64,000 bases of DNA from Prevotella sp. UBA2711 (lineage in GTDB: Bacteria; Bacteroidota; Bacteroidia; Bacteroidales; Bacteroidaceae): NCBI GenBank assembly GCA_002354095.1, contig DEKX01000005.1:38562-102561 (forward strand), given 5' to 3'. This document shows positions 1 to 7,866 of the stretch, one piece after another. The position numbers and the translations under genes were made by a program. The first letter of the stretch is position 1; each line of letters starts with the position of its first letter. Under the pieces are notes generated by a model, which saw only the letters and a program-made list of their open reading frames with translations, was not told where the DNA came from and made no database searches.

Positions 1-1068
1 GTAGGCTCGGATGGTGCAACCGGCATCCAACAGCAGCTTAATCATCACCAGTGCCGTAGATTCGCGCATATCGTCGGTTTCGGGCTTGAACGACAAGCCC
101 CACATGGCAACGGTCTTGCCCTTGAGAGGTTCGTCACCGTAAGCCTTCCGGAGTTTCTCAAAGAGAATAGACTTCTGTTTCTCGTTGACACGCTCAACAG
201 CCTTCAGCACCTCCATGGAGTAACCGTTCTGGTCGGCAGTCTTGATGAGTGCCTTCACATCCTTGGGGAAACAACTGCCACCATAGCCGCAACCGGCATA
301 CAGGAACTTACGCCCGATGCGGGTGTCGGCTCCTATACCTGCGCGTACCATATTAACATCAGCACCCACACGCTCACAAAGATTGGCAATATCGTTCATG
401 AACGAGATACGGGTGGCCAACATGGAATTGGCAGCATATTTCGTCATCTCGGCAGAAGGGATATCCATGAAGATGACACGGAAATTATTGAGCAGGAAAG
501 GCTTGTAGAGCTTGGTGAGCACCTTCTTGGCATGTTCGCTCTCCACACCTACGACCACACGGTCGGGCGACATGAAGTCCTTGATGGCATTACCCTCCTT
601 GAGAAATTCGGGATTGGAAGCCACATCGAACTCGATATCCACCCCACGCTTCTGCAACTCCTCCTCGATAGCGTGACGCACCTTTTTGGCAGTTCCAACA
701 GGAACGGTCGATTTGGTGACCACCACCACGTAATGGTTCAGATGCTGACCGATGGTGCGAGCCACCTGCAACACATATTTCAAATCGGCTGAGCCATCCT
801 CGTCAGGAGGTGTACCCACAGCCGAGAACACAATCTGCACGTCGTCGAGAATAGATGCCAGGTCGGTAGTAAAATGCAACCGACCGGCAGCATAGTTCTT
901 CTTCACCAACTCGTCGAGCCCCGGCTCATAGATGGGAATATCGCCGTTCTTGAGGCGTTCTATCTTATTGGCATCCACATCCACACAAGTCACATTAGCA
1001 CCTGTATCGGCAAAACATGTGCCCGATACGAGTCCTACATATCCCGTTCCAACAATTGCTATATTCAT
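1..1068 (-). CDS. ugd: UDP-glucose 6-dehydrogenase, C-terminus cut by window edge
   Basis: Oxidises UDP-glucose to UDP-glucuronate with two NAD+ in the cytoplasm, supplying acidic sugars for capsule or glycan synthesis. The start at 1068 gives an N-terminal Rossmann dinucleotide site (GTGYVGLVSG). Further on are the family signature STVPVGT, the EFLKEG motif and the catalytic cysteine segment YGGSCFPKD, followed by the start of the C-terminal UDP-binding domain. 356 codons are open to position 1; the family is usually 430-440 residues, so about 80 are missing. The gene lies 27 nt downstream of rfbC and is probably co-transcribed from the rfbC promoter. The product call is firm. Confidence 0.95.
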   Translation of the reverse strand, partial: MNIAIVGTGYVGLVSGTCFADTGANVTCVDVDANKIERLKNGDIPIYEPGLDELVKKNYAAGRLHFTTDLASILDDVQIVFSAVGTPPDEDGSADLKYVLQVARTIGQHLNHYVVVVTKSTVPVGTAKKVRHAIEEELQKRGVDIEFDVASNPEFLKEGNAIKDFMSPDRVVVGVESEHAKKVLTKLYKPFLLNNFRVIFMDIPSAEMTKYAANSMLATRISFMNDIANLCERVGADVNMVRAGIGADTRIGRKFLYAGCGYGGSCFPKDVKALIKTADQNGYSMEVLKAVERVNEKQKSILFEKLRKAYGDEPLKGKTVAMWGLSFKPETDDMRESTALVMIKLLLDAGCTIRAY

Positions 1069-1095
1069 AATTATATAATATTGATATTCAAATGA

Positions 1096-1644
1096 TTAAT
1101 CAAAAAGCTCTGCATCTTTCATGGAAGGCAGTTTCAGGTCTTTCTCACTGGTCAGAATCCCGTCGGCAGTGACGGGCCACTGGATATTCAAATCGGGATC
1201 GTCCCAACGGATGCCGCCATCAGCCTGAGGCGCATAGGGATTGTCCACTTTATAAGTGAAAACAGCCTCATCGCTCAATACCAGGAAGCCGTGAGCGAAA
1301 CCACGGGGAATAAAGAGCTGGCGCTTATTTTCGTCGCTCAATTCAGCCATGACGTATTTGCCAAAGGTAGGACTGCTTCTGCGACAGTCAACAGCCACAT
1401 CCAGCACACGCCCCTTGATGACGCGCACCAACTTAGCCTGCGATGCATCGCCCTTCTGGAAATGCAGTCCACGAAGCACACCCTTGCTCGACTTTGACTC
1501 GTTGTCCTGCACAAATTCTACAGGCCCCACTTTCTCGTTGAACTCAGCCTGTTTCCAAGCCTCGAAGAAATAGCCGCGAGCATCGTTAAACACACGTGGC
1601 TCAATGATATATACGCCTTTGATTTCAGTTTCCTTGTATTCCAT
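1096..1644 (-). CDS. rfbC: dTDP-4-dehydrorhamnose 3,5-epimerase
   Basis: RmlC epimerises dTDP-4-keto-6-deoxyglucose at C3 and C5 on the way to dTDP-L-rhamnose. The 182-residue protein has the cupin core with the family block QDNESKSSKGVLRGLHFQ carrying the catalytic His, RVIKGRVLDVAVD, and FIPRGFAHGFLVLSDEA near residue 125. The reading frame is open 21 nt further upstream, but that ATG lies inside the -7 promoter element, so the ATG at 1644 is chosen. The rfbB gene for the preceding step is 28 kb away at 29996-31132. The promoter at 1663-1693 drives this gene and probably ugd. Confidence 0.95.
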   Translation of the reverse strand: MEYKETEIKGVYIIEPRVFNDARGYFFEAWKQAEFNEKVGPVEFVQDNESKSSKGVLRGLHFQKGDASQAKLVRVIKGRVLDVAVDCRRSSPTFGKYVMAELSDENKRQLFIPRGFAHGFLVLSDEAVFTYKVDNPYAPQADGGIRWDDPDLNIQWPVTADGILTSEKDLKLPSMKDAELFD

Positions 1645-1662
1645 TACGAATAAACGTTTGTG

Positions 1663-1693
1663 CAAAAGTAGTAATTATTTGTCGTAAAACAAA
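1663..1693 (-). promoter_or_regulatory. rfbC-ugd promoter
   Basis: Read on the minus strand, the -33 element TTTG (1690-1693) is followed by 19 nt and the -7 element TACTTTTG (1663-1670), a full match to the Bacteroidetes housekeeping consensus. Transcription should start near 1658, about 15 nt before the rfbC ATG. Confidence 0.75.
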
Positions 1694-1730
1694 AAGTTTT
1701 CCTTTTTTTTCACTTTAAAACAAAAAATCC

Positions 1731-1761
1731 TTGCAGGTTTCCAAAAAAATATCTATTTTTG
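1731..1761 (+). promoter_or_regulatory. Promoter of the HU/SPOR gene, start codon almost on the transcription start
   Basis: TTG (1731-1733) is followed by 20 nt and TATTTTTG (1754-1761). The GTG start codon is at 1766, only 4 nt after the -7 element, so the transcript would be leaderless or nearly so. It is divergent from the rfbC promoter within the same 121-nt gap. Confidence 0.65.
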
Positions 1762-1765
1762 CACT

Positions 1766-2872
1766 GTGATTGAATTAGCTAGACATCTGGAAATACTCCT
1801 ACTGAGTAACGACTGTGTGACAGTGCCCGACTTCGGAGGCTTCGTTGCACACTACGTTCCAGCCCGTGTGGACGAGGCTGACGGGATGTTTCTTCCCCCT
1901 ATGCGAACCATTGGATTCAACCCCCAACTGAAGATGAACGATTCGCTGCTGGCCCAGTCGTATGTAGAAGCCTACGACATCAGCTACCCCGAGGCGCTCA
2001 GACGCATAGAGCAGGATGTGGAGGAAATCAGGAAAAAGGTATTGCACGAAGGGGCTTGTCTTCTGGACGGAATCGGCACACTGACATCGAACGATGAAGG
2101 AAACTATAGCTTCGAGCCCTATGAGGCGGGACTGCTCACCCCCTCGCTCTACGGACTGACATCCTACGAATTCAGCACACTAAAAGGGGCAAGTGCTACG
2201 CCACCAAAGCCCGCTGAAACCGCCCAGATAAAAACGACGGAAGAGACCGTTGTCATGGAGGAGGAGGAAGAAAACATCTCCAAGAAACCACTGATAGAAC
2301 TGATGGACGATGAGGACGATGCCGACAGCGCCATACATATCAAGATGTCGTGGATTCGCAATGCGGTAGCCGTTGCAGCTGCTATCGTGCTTTTCTTCCT
2401 GATGTCCAGTCCTGTGGCTAACAGCAATTTGGAATCGCAGACCATGAGTGCCCTCAAGCAGACTTTCTTCCACAAGATGATGCCTAAGGACACCAATATG
2501 ACTCCTGCTACCCCCGTCATTGCTCCAAAAGAAACAGACAGCAAAGTGGAGGCAAAAGTGGACTCGCAGAAAACAGTACCCGCAGTGAAGCCTGCACCGG
2601 CACCTAAGCAGGAAACAGCCAAGACCGACAACAGCAATCCCTACTGTCTGGTATTGGCGAGTCAGGTGAAACGTTCCAATGCCGAACTCTTTGCCAATAA
2701 ACTGAAGGAGCGAGGTTTCAAGGATACGGAAATCAATGTTCACAATGGTGTCGTACGCGTGGTGTATGGACATTTTAAATCGGAGAGCGATGCCTATAAA
2801 GAACTTTTGAAATTGCACTTTGAGGAGGATTTCGAAGAGGCATGGGTCTATAAACGGAAAACAGAAGGATGA
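1766..2872 (+). CDS. HU-CCDC81-like and SPOR domain membrane protein
   Basis: 368 residues. Residues 1-130 match the prokaryotic HU domain of the CCDC81 type seen in Bacteroidetes (ELARHLEILLLSNDCVTVP, then a conserved PDFGGFVAHY block). A transmembrane helix lies near residues 197-215, followed by a Lys/Pro/Ala-rich periplasmic linker and a SPOR domain at about 292-366. SPOR domains bind denuded septal peptidoglycan, so a protein linking the nucleoid side to the division site is plausible; this role is inferred. GTG is the only start that keeps the complete HU domain. The gene overlaps the next by 4 nt (ATGA), implying translational coupling. Confidence 0.85.
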   Translation: MIELARHLEILLLSNDCVTVPDFGGFVAHYVPARVDEADGMFLPPMRTIGFNPQLKMNDSLLAQSYVEAYDISYPEALRRIEQDVEEIRKKVLHEGACLLDGIGTLTSNDEGNYSFEPYEAGLLTPSLYGLTSYEFSTLKGASATPPKPAETAQIKTTEETVVMEEEEENISKKPLIELMDDEDDADSAIHIKMSWIRNAVAVAAAIVLFFLMSSPVANSNLESQTMSALKQTFFHKMMPKDTNMTPATPVIAPKETDSKVEAKVDSQKTVPAVKPAPAPKQETAKTDNSNPYCLVLASQVKRSNAELFANKLKERGFKDTEINVHNGVVRVVYGHFKSESDAYKELLKLHFEEDFEEAWVYKRKTEG

Positions 2873-3402
2873 AACGCGTACGTTGCCCTAAATGCGATAC
2901 CTTTATCATATTCGACGAGACCAAGTATGAACCTGGTCAGTCGTTGGTGTTCCAGTGCAACGAGTGTGGAAAGCAGTTTGGCATCCGTATTGGTGTATTG
3001 AAACTGAGAGACACCCAGAAGGAAGAGAACAGCAAGACACAGATATCATCAGAAGAGGCAGAATACGGGTGTATTGTGGTCATTGAAAATGTTTTCCATT
3101 TCAAGCAGGAAATTCCCCTCCGTATGGGTGATAATGTGATTGGCAAATACCAGAAGGGAAATCCAATAAACACCCCCTTCGAAACAGTTGACCCCAGTGT
3201 TGACCTCAACCACTGTACGCTCAATGTGAGCCGTAACAAACGGGGAGAGCTCATCTACACTTTGAGCGACAACAACAGCAATACGGGAACCTTCGTTGAC
3301 AATGTGGAGTTGCAGCCCCGTGAGCGACGCAGAATAGAAGATGGAACTCTTTTTACATTAGGAGCCACCAGTATTATCCTCAAATTGACTCCCAATAGCT
3401 GA
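2869..3402 (+). CDS. Zinc-ribbon and FHA domain protein
   Basis: 177 residues. An N-terminal zinc ribbon has C6-x2-C9 and C30-x2-C33, as in MJ0042-type ribbons. An FHA domain follows at about 78-172, with RMGDNVIGK, DLNHCTLNV and the SDNNSNTGTFVDN turn. FHA domains bind phosphothreonine peptides, so this protein probably reads Ser/Thr phosphorylation. No kinase lies nearby. The gene is coupled to the upstream HU/SPOR gene, suggesting a shared envelope or division role, which is inference. The partner and target are unknown. Confidence 0.85.
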   Translation: MKRVRCPKCDTFIIFDETKYEPGQSLVFQCNECGKQFGIRIGVLKLRDTQKEENSKTQISSEEAEYGCIVVIENVFHFKQEIPLRMGDNVIGKYQKGNPINTPFETVDPSVDLNHCTLNVSRNKRGELIYTLSDNNSNTGTFVDNVELQPRERRRIEDGTLFTLGATSIILKLTPNS

Positions 3403-3431
3403 TTCTTGATTTTTCTTTTTATGTTTTTGCT

Positions 3432-3448
3432 GATTACCTTTGGTAATC
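3432..3448. repeat. 7-bp perfect palindrome over the purU -33 element
   Basis: GATTACC, TTT, GGTAATC. It covers the -33 TTTG of the purU-his promoter. It could be an operator, or a short terminator for the FHA gene, because a T-rich stretch follows at 3453-3459. Confidence 0.5.
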
Positions 3449-3470
3449 TGAGATTTTTTGTGTAATTTTG
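3439..3470 (+). promoter_or_regulatory. purU-his operon promoter
   Basis: TTTG (3439-3442), 20 nt, TAATTTTG (3463-3470). The expected start is near 3476, 27 nt before the purU ATG. It is the only consensus promoter seen for the run of genes up to 14499. Confidence 0.75.
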
Positions 3471-3502
3471 CACGTTAAATAACAACAAAGCAAAAAACAA
3501 AA

Positions 3503-4369
3503 ATGAAGAAACCAACAGCAATCCTGCTTCTACACTGCCCCGACCAACAGGGCATCATCTCAGAAGTAACTCGCTTTATTACTGATAATCAGGGAAATAT
3601 CGTTTACCTTGACCAATATGTAGATAAACAAGACGGTATGTTTTTCATGCGCATAGAATGGGAGTTGGAGAATTTCCTGATTCCGCGTGATAAAATACAG
3701 GAATATATCAACACGCTCTATGCACAGCGCTACCAGATGACTTGCAGACTGTATTTCAGCGACAAGCGCCCCAGAATGGCTATTTTCGTATCGAAGATGA
3801 GCCACTGCCTGTATGACCTGCTGGCTCGATGGAAGGCAGGCGAATGGGAAATTGACATTCCCTGCATCATCTCGAACCACGAGGACCTGCGCTACGTGGC
3901 TGAGCAATTTAACATTCCCTACTACGTTTACAGCATCAAGAAAGACCATTCGAACAAAGCCGAGGTAGAGGCTGCCGAAATGGAGCTCTTGAAGAAGAAC
4001 GAAGTGACCTTCATCGTATTGGCGCGCTATATGCAGATTATCAGTGACGAAATGATTGCTGCCTATCCGAATCACATCATCAACATACACCACTCTTTCC
4101 TGCCCGCTTTCGTAGGAGCGAAGCCCTATCATCAGGCTTGGGAACGCGGTGTGAAGATTATCGGTGCTACAAGCCACTACGTGACGGCTGAGTTGGATGC
4201 GGGTCCGATTATCGAACAGGATGTGACCCGTATCACGCACAAAGACACTCCAGAAAGTCTCGTGTTGAAAGGCAAGGACTTGGAAAAGATTGTGCTCTCT
4301 CACGCTGTTTCAAAACATATTCAGCGCAAGATTCTGACCTATAAGAACAAGACTATCATCTTTAGCTAA
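3503..4369 (+). CDS. purU: Formyltetrahydrofolate deformylase
   Basis: Hydrolyses 10-formyl-tetrahydrofolate to formate and tetrahydrofolate. The 288-residue protein has an N-terminal ACT domain (about 5-85, LLLHCPDQQGIISEVTRFI) and a formyltransferase fold with the catalytic segment NIHHSFLPAF and the Asp of DAGPIIEQD. Length and order fit PurU rather than PurN, which lacks the ACT domain. The formate can feed PurT, encoded at 28787-29977. The stop is directly abutted by the hisH ATG, so the gene heads the histidine operon. ACT domains in this family sense methionine or glycine in E. coli; sensing here is not shown. Confidence 0.95.
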   Translation: MKKPTAILLLHCPDQQGIISEVTRFITDNQGNIVYLDQYVDKQDGMFFMRIEWELENFLIPRDKIQEYINTLYAQRYQMTCRLYFSDKRPRMAIFVSKMSHCLYDLLARWKAGEWEIDIPCIISNHEDLRYVAEQFNIPYYVYSIKKDHSNKAEVEAAEMELLKKNEVTFIVLARYMQIISDEMIAAYPNHIINIHHSFLPAFVGAKPYHQAWERGVKIIGATSHYVTAELDAGPIIEQDVTRITHKDTPESLVLKGKDLEKIVLSHAVSKHIQRKILTYKNKTIIFS

Positions 4370-4951
4370 ATGAACGTAGCCATTGTAAAATATAATGCCG
4401 GCAACATCTACTCGGTAGTGAATGCGCTGAAGCGACTGGGCGTTGAACCGCTTTTGACGGACGATGCGGAACAGCTTCAGAAGGCCGACCGGGTACTCTT
4501 CCCCGGACAGGGCGAGGCTCGCGGTGCTATGGAGTATCTGAAAGCCCACCGACTGGACGAGGTGATTCGCAACTTGCAACAGCCTGTGCTGGGCATTTGT
4601 GTGGGACAGCAACTGCTCTGCCAACACTCGGAAGAGGGCGATGTGGATTGTATTGGCGTATTCGATGCGGAAGTGAAGCGTTTCCAACCCGTACGCCACG
4701 AGGACAAAGTGCCCTGCATGGGATGGAACAGACTGACGAATGTAAAGAGCCCGTTATTTGAAGATGATTCCTACGTCTATTTCGTGCACTCCTACTACGT
4801 TCCGCTTTGTGAAGACACAGCGGCAACTGCCGACTACATACTGCCCTACTCTGCTGCTATGCACAAAGGAAATTTCTACGCTTGCCAGTTCCACCCCGAG
4901 AAAAGTGGAAAGGTGGGCGAACGTATCATTCAAAACTTCTTGGAATTATGA
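4370..4951 (+). CDS. hisH: Imidazole glycerol phosphate synthase, glutaminase subunit
   Basis: Class I glutamine amidotransferase that supplies ammonia to HisF. 193 residues with nucleophile Cys77 in GICVGQQLL, and the His/Glu pair in CQFHPEKSGK (about 175 and 177). HisH usually has GICLGMQ; here it is GICVGQQ. The gene starts immediately after the purU stop and overlaps hisA by 4 nt. Together with HisF it produces imidazole glycerol phosphate and AICAR, so the reaction links histidine and purine synthesis. Confidence 0.96.
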   Translation: MNVAIVKYNAGNIYSVVNALKRLGVEPLLTDDAEQLQKADRVLFPGQGEARGAMEYLKAHRLDEVIRNLQQPVLGICVGQQLLCQHSEEGDVDCIGVFDAEVKRFQPVRHEDKVPCMGWNRLTNVKSPLFEDDSYVYFVHSYYVPLCEDTAATADYILPYSAAMHKGNFYACQFHPEKSGKVGERIIQNFLEL

Positions 4952-5673
4952 TTGAACTGATTCCCGCTATTGATATCATCAACGGACAGTGCGTCAGACT
5001 GACCAAAGGCGATTACGACCAGAAGACGGTGTATCGCGACTCGCCTGCTGAAGTGGCCCGTGAGTTTGAGGAACTTGGCTTTAAACGCCTGCATGTGGTG
5101 GACCTCGACGGGGCTAAGTCAAAGCATATTGTGAATACGGAAGTGCTGCAAGCTATTACGAAGACGACCCATCTGCGTGTGGACTTCGGTGGAGGTATCA
5201 AGACCGATAAAGACATAGAGACCGCCTTTGAGAACGGGGCTGAAATGGTGACTGTAGGTTCTATAGCCGTCACCCATCCTGAACGCTTTATCGCGTGGCT
5301 ACAGAAATACGGTGCTGAAAGACTGATTTTAGGTGCCGATGTGCGTAACGGAAAGATCAGTATTAACGGGTGGAAAGAAGATTCTACTGAAGACTTGCTG
5401 CCCTTTCTCAAGAAATATATAGAAGCAGGCGTGAAGAATGTGCTCTGCACAGAGATTTCCAAAGACGGCACCCTGCAAGGTCCGGCTATCGAGCTCTATC
5501 GGAGTGTGATGAAGGAATATCCTGATTTGCATCTGATAGCCAGTGGCGGTGTATCGAGTATCGAAGATATTCAAGCCTTGAACGAAGCAGGAATTCCTGC
5601 GGTAGTATTCGGAAAGGCTATTTATGAAGGAAAAATCAATTTGAAAGAACTATGGGACTGGCAAAACGCATAA
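4948..5673 (+). CDS. hisA: ProFAR isomerase (HisA)
   Basis: 1-(5-phosphoribosyl)-5-[(5-phosphoribosylamino)methylideneamino]imidazole-4-carboxamide isomerase, a TIM barrel of about 241 residues. Catalytic Asp9 is in ELIPAIDIINGQCVRL, and the phosphate-binding loops VDFGGGIK and IASGGVSS are intact. The frame is open 66 nt further upstream inside hisH, but the ATG at 4948 gives the canonical MIELIPAIDI start and an ATGA overlap with the hisH stop, so it is preferred. It acts between HisI and HisHF and overlaps hisF by 22 nt. Confidence 0.96.
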   Translation: MIELIPAIDIINGQCVRLTKGDYDQKTVYRDSPAEVAREFEELGFKRLHVVDLDGAKSKHIVNTEVLQAITKTTHLRVDFGGGIKTDKDIETAFENGAEMVTVGSIAVTHPERFIAWLQKYGAERLILGADVRNGKISINGWKEDSTEDLLPFLKKYIEAGVKNVLCTEISKDGTLQGPAIELYRSVMKEYPDLHLIASGGVSSIEDIQALNEAGIPAVVFGKAIYEGKINLKELWDWQNA

Positions 5674-6410
5674 TACCCTGTTTGGATGTGAAAGACGGTG
5701 AGACCGTAAAAGGCACCAACTTTGTGAATCTCCGTTCTGCCGGTGATCCTGTAGAACTGGGGAAGGCTTATTCCGACCAAGGAGCCGACGAACTGGTGTT
5801 CCTGGATATCACTGCATCGTTCGAAGGTCGTAAGACTTTTACGGATATGGTGACGAAAGTGGCTGAAACCCTCAACATCCCCTTCACCGTAGGAGGGGGT
5901 ATCAATGAATTGAAGGACGTGGAGCGACTGCTCTATGCCGGTGCTGACAAAGTAAGCGTGAACAGTGCTGCTATCCGTCGACCGGAACTCATTGACGAGA
6001 TTACGACTCGTTTCGGCAGTCAGGTGTGTGTCTGTGCCATTGATGCCCGACTGGACGAAGACGGGTGGCACTGCTACCTGAAAGGTGGGCGCGAGCGCAC
6101 TGAACGCGGACTCTTTGAGTGGGCACATGAAGTGCAGGAGCGTGGAGCTGGTGAGATTCTGTTTACATCGATGAACCATGACGGTACCAAGAACGGATAT
6201 GCCAACGAAGCACTACGCGAACTGGCCGACCATCTCTCCATCCCCATTATTGCCAGCGGAGGTGCCGGGTGCAAGGAGCATTTCCGCGATGTCTTTGTGG
6301 AAGGTCATGCTGATGCAGCTTTGGCGGCTTCGGTATTCCACTTTGGCGAGATACCTGTGCCTGAACTGAAACAATATTTAGCTAACGAAGGAATTAACGT
6401 ACGACTATGA
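5652..6410 (+). CDS. hisF: Imidazole glycerol phosphate synthase, cyclase subunit
   Basis: 252-residue TIM barrel paired with HisH. Asp12 in RIIPCLDVKDGETVKG is the conserved catalytic acid; FTVGGGI and IIASGGAG are the phosphate loops. It closes the imidazole ring and releases AICAR. Its start lies inside the end of hisA and its stop overlaps the hisIE ATG by 4 nt, so hisH through hisIE form one tightly coupled unit. Confidence 0.97.
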   Translation: MGLAKRIIPCLDVKDGETVKGTNFVNLRSAGDPVELGKAYSDQGADELVFLDITASFEGRKTFTDMVTKVAETLNIPFTVGGGINELKDVERLLYAGADKVSVNSAAIRRPELIDEITTRFGSQVCVCAIDARLDEDGWHCYLKGGRERTERGLFEWAHEVQERGAGEILFTSMNHDGTKNGYANEALRELADHLSIPIIASGGAGCKEHFRDVFVEGHADAALAASVFHFGEIPVPELKQYLANEGINVRL

Positions 6411-7054
6411 AGATAGATTTCGAAAAAATGGGTGGACTGGTACCTGCCATCGTCCAAGATGCAAGAACAAAGAATGTACTGATGCTGGGCTTTATGAATG
6501 AGGAGGCCTATCAAAAGACTGTCGATACCAAGCATGTGACTTTCTGGAGCCGCACCCGTCAGACACTCTGGACCAAGGGAGAGACAAGCGGCCACTTCCT
6601 GAACTTGGTGAGTATGCAGATAGACTGTGACAACGATACGCTGTTGGTGAAGGCTATTCCCAACGGTCCCACCTGCCATACTGGAACAGACACGTGCTGG
6701 GGCGAGGATAATGACATGAATCCACTACTCTTTTTGACAGAGTTGCAGGACTTCATTAACAAGCGCAAGGAGGAAATGCCTGAAGGTTCATATACCACCA
6801 GTCTGTTTACGAAAGGCATCAACAAGATAGCTCAGAAGGTGGGCGAAGAGGCATTAGAGACCGTTATCGAGGCTACCAATGGCACGAATGACCATCTGGT
6901 CTATGAAGCTTCCGACTTGCTTTATCATCTTCTCGTATTGCTGACAGAAAAAGGATTGCGTATCGAGGATGTGGCATCGGAGTTACAGAAACGCCACGAT
7001 CCGAATTGGGATAAGAAACGTCGTGAGGCTAAGGCCAAAGGCGAAATGAAGTAA
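6407..7054 (+). CDS. hisI: Bifunctional phosphoribosyl-AMP cyclohydrolase and phosphoribosyl-ATP pyrophosphatase
   Basis: HisIE fusion of 215 residues catalysing histidine steps two and three. The HisI domain (about 1-105) has the metal-binding stretch DCDNDTLLVKAIPNGPTCH and the following TCW cysteine. The HisE domain (about 115-210) has EEALETVIEA and the YEASDLLYHLLVLL helix. The last gene of the his block; hisG, hisD, hisC and hisB are not in the window. A 20-nt gap separates it from ftsE. Confidence 0.96.
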   Translation: MKIDFEKMGGLVPAIVQDARTKNVLMLGFMNEEAYQKTVDTKHVTFWSRTRQTLWTKGETSGHFLNLVSMQIDCDNDTLLVKAIPNGPTCHTGTDTCWGEDNDMNPLLFLTELQDFINKRKEEMPEGSYTTSLFTKGINKIAQKVGEEALETVIEATNGTNDHLVYEASDLLYHLLVLLTEKGLRIEDVASELQKRHDPNWDKKRREAKAKGEMK

Positions 7055-7074
7055 AATGTTTAGAGTTTAGAGAT

Positions 7075-7830
7075 ATGTTAATAGATTATCAGAAAGCTAA
7101 CATCTACCAGAAAGATGGAATCCTTGTACTGAAGGAAGTAGATTTTCATGTGAACGAGGGTGAGTTTATCTATATTATCGGTCGTGTGGGTGCTGGTAAG
7201 AGTACACTACTGAAGACACTCTATTTCGAGCTGGATGTTGACGAAGCAGAAAATGCTTTCGTGCTGAATCACGATCTGCGCGGACTGAAGCGCAAATATA
7301 TTCCTGCTTTGCGCCGACAGATGGGTATCATCTTCCAGGACTTCCAGTTGCTGGGCGATCGTACCATTCACGACAATCTGGCATTTGTACTAAGAGCTAC
7401 CGGTTGGAAAGACCGTGACGAGATAGAAGAGCGCATCAGTGATGTATTGGAGGATGTGGAAATGCAGGATTATGCAGACCGTTTTCCTCATGAACTTTCT
7501 GGTGGTGAGCAACAACGTATCGCTATTGCCCGTGCCATTCTCAACAAGCCCAAAATCATCATTGCCGACGAGCCGACCGGTAATCTGGACCCGGAAACAG
7601 CTGCCAACATTATCCGCCTGCTCCGTCAGGTGACCCAGATGGGCACTGCGGTGGTGATGACTACGCACAACATACCCTTGCTGAAAGATTATCCAGGCAT
7701 CGTGTATCGTTGCATTGACGGACACTTGGAAGAAATTACGAATGACTACAACAAGATTGCAGCATACGAATTGGAGAATGAACCAGAAGAAATTCGCAAG
7801 GTGGACTATTCTACACGAGAAGATATTTAA
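7075..7830 (+). CDS. ftsE: Cell-division ABC transporter ATPase FtsE
   Basis: 251 residues, one ABC ATPase domain: Walker A GRVGAGKST, signature LSGGEQQRIAIARA, Walker B IIIADEPTGNLDPE and the H-loop TTHN. The overall sequence, including the RRQMGIIFQDFQLL block, is that of Bacteroidetes FtsE, which with FtsX couples cell division to peptidoglycan hydrolysis. No ftsX lies next to it; in this phylum ftsX is often elsewhere. A lipoprotein-release ATPase (LolD) is the main alternative. It lies between his and lysine genes with gaps of 20 and 36 nt. Confidence 0.85.
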   Translation: MLIDYQKANIYQKDGILVLKEVDFHVNEGEFIYIIGRVGAGKSTLLKTLYFELDVDEAENAFVLNHDLRGLKRKYIPALRRQMGIIFQDFQLLGDRTIHDNLAFVLRATGWKDRDEIEERISDVLEDVEMQDYADRFPHELSGGEQQRIAIARAILNKPKIIIADEPTGNLDPETAANIIRLLRQVTQMGTAVVMTTHNIPLLKDYPGIVYRCIDGHLEEITNDYNKIAAYELENEPEEIRKVDYSTREDI

Positions 7831-7866
7831 GCGTAAAAAAGTAAAAAGGTAAAAAAAGATAAAGAT

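Noticed and set aside
1645..1665. Upstream ATG at 1665 as rfbC start
   Set aside because: It overlaps the -7 promoter element, so it would not be in the transcript.
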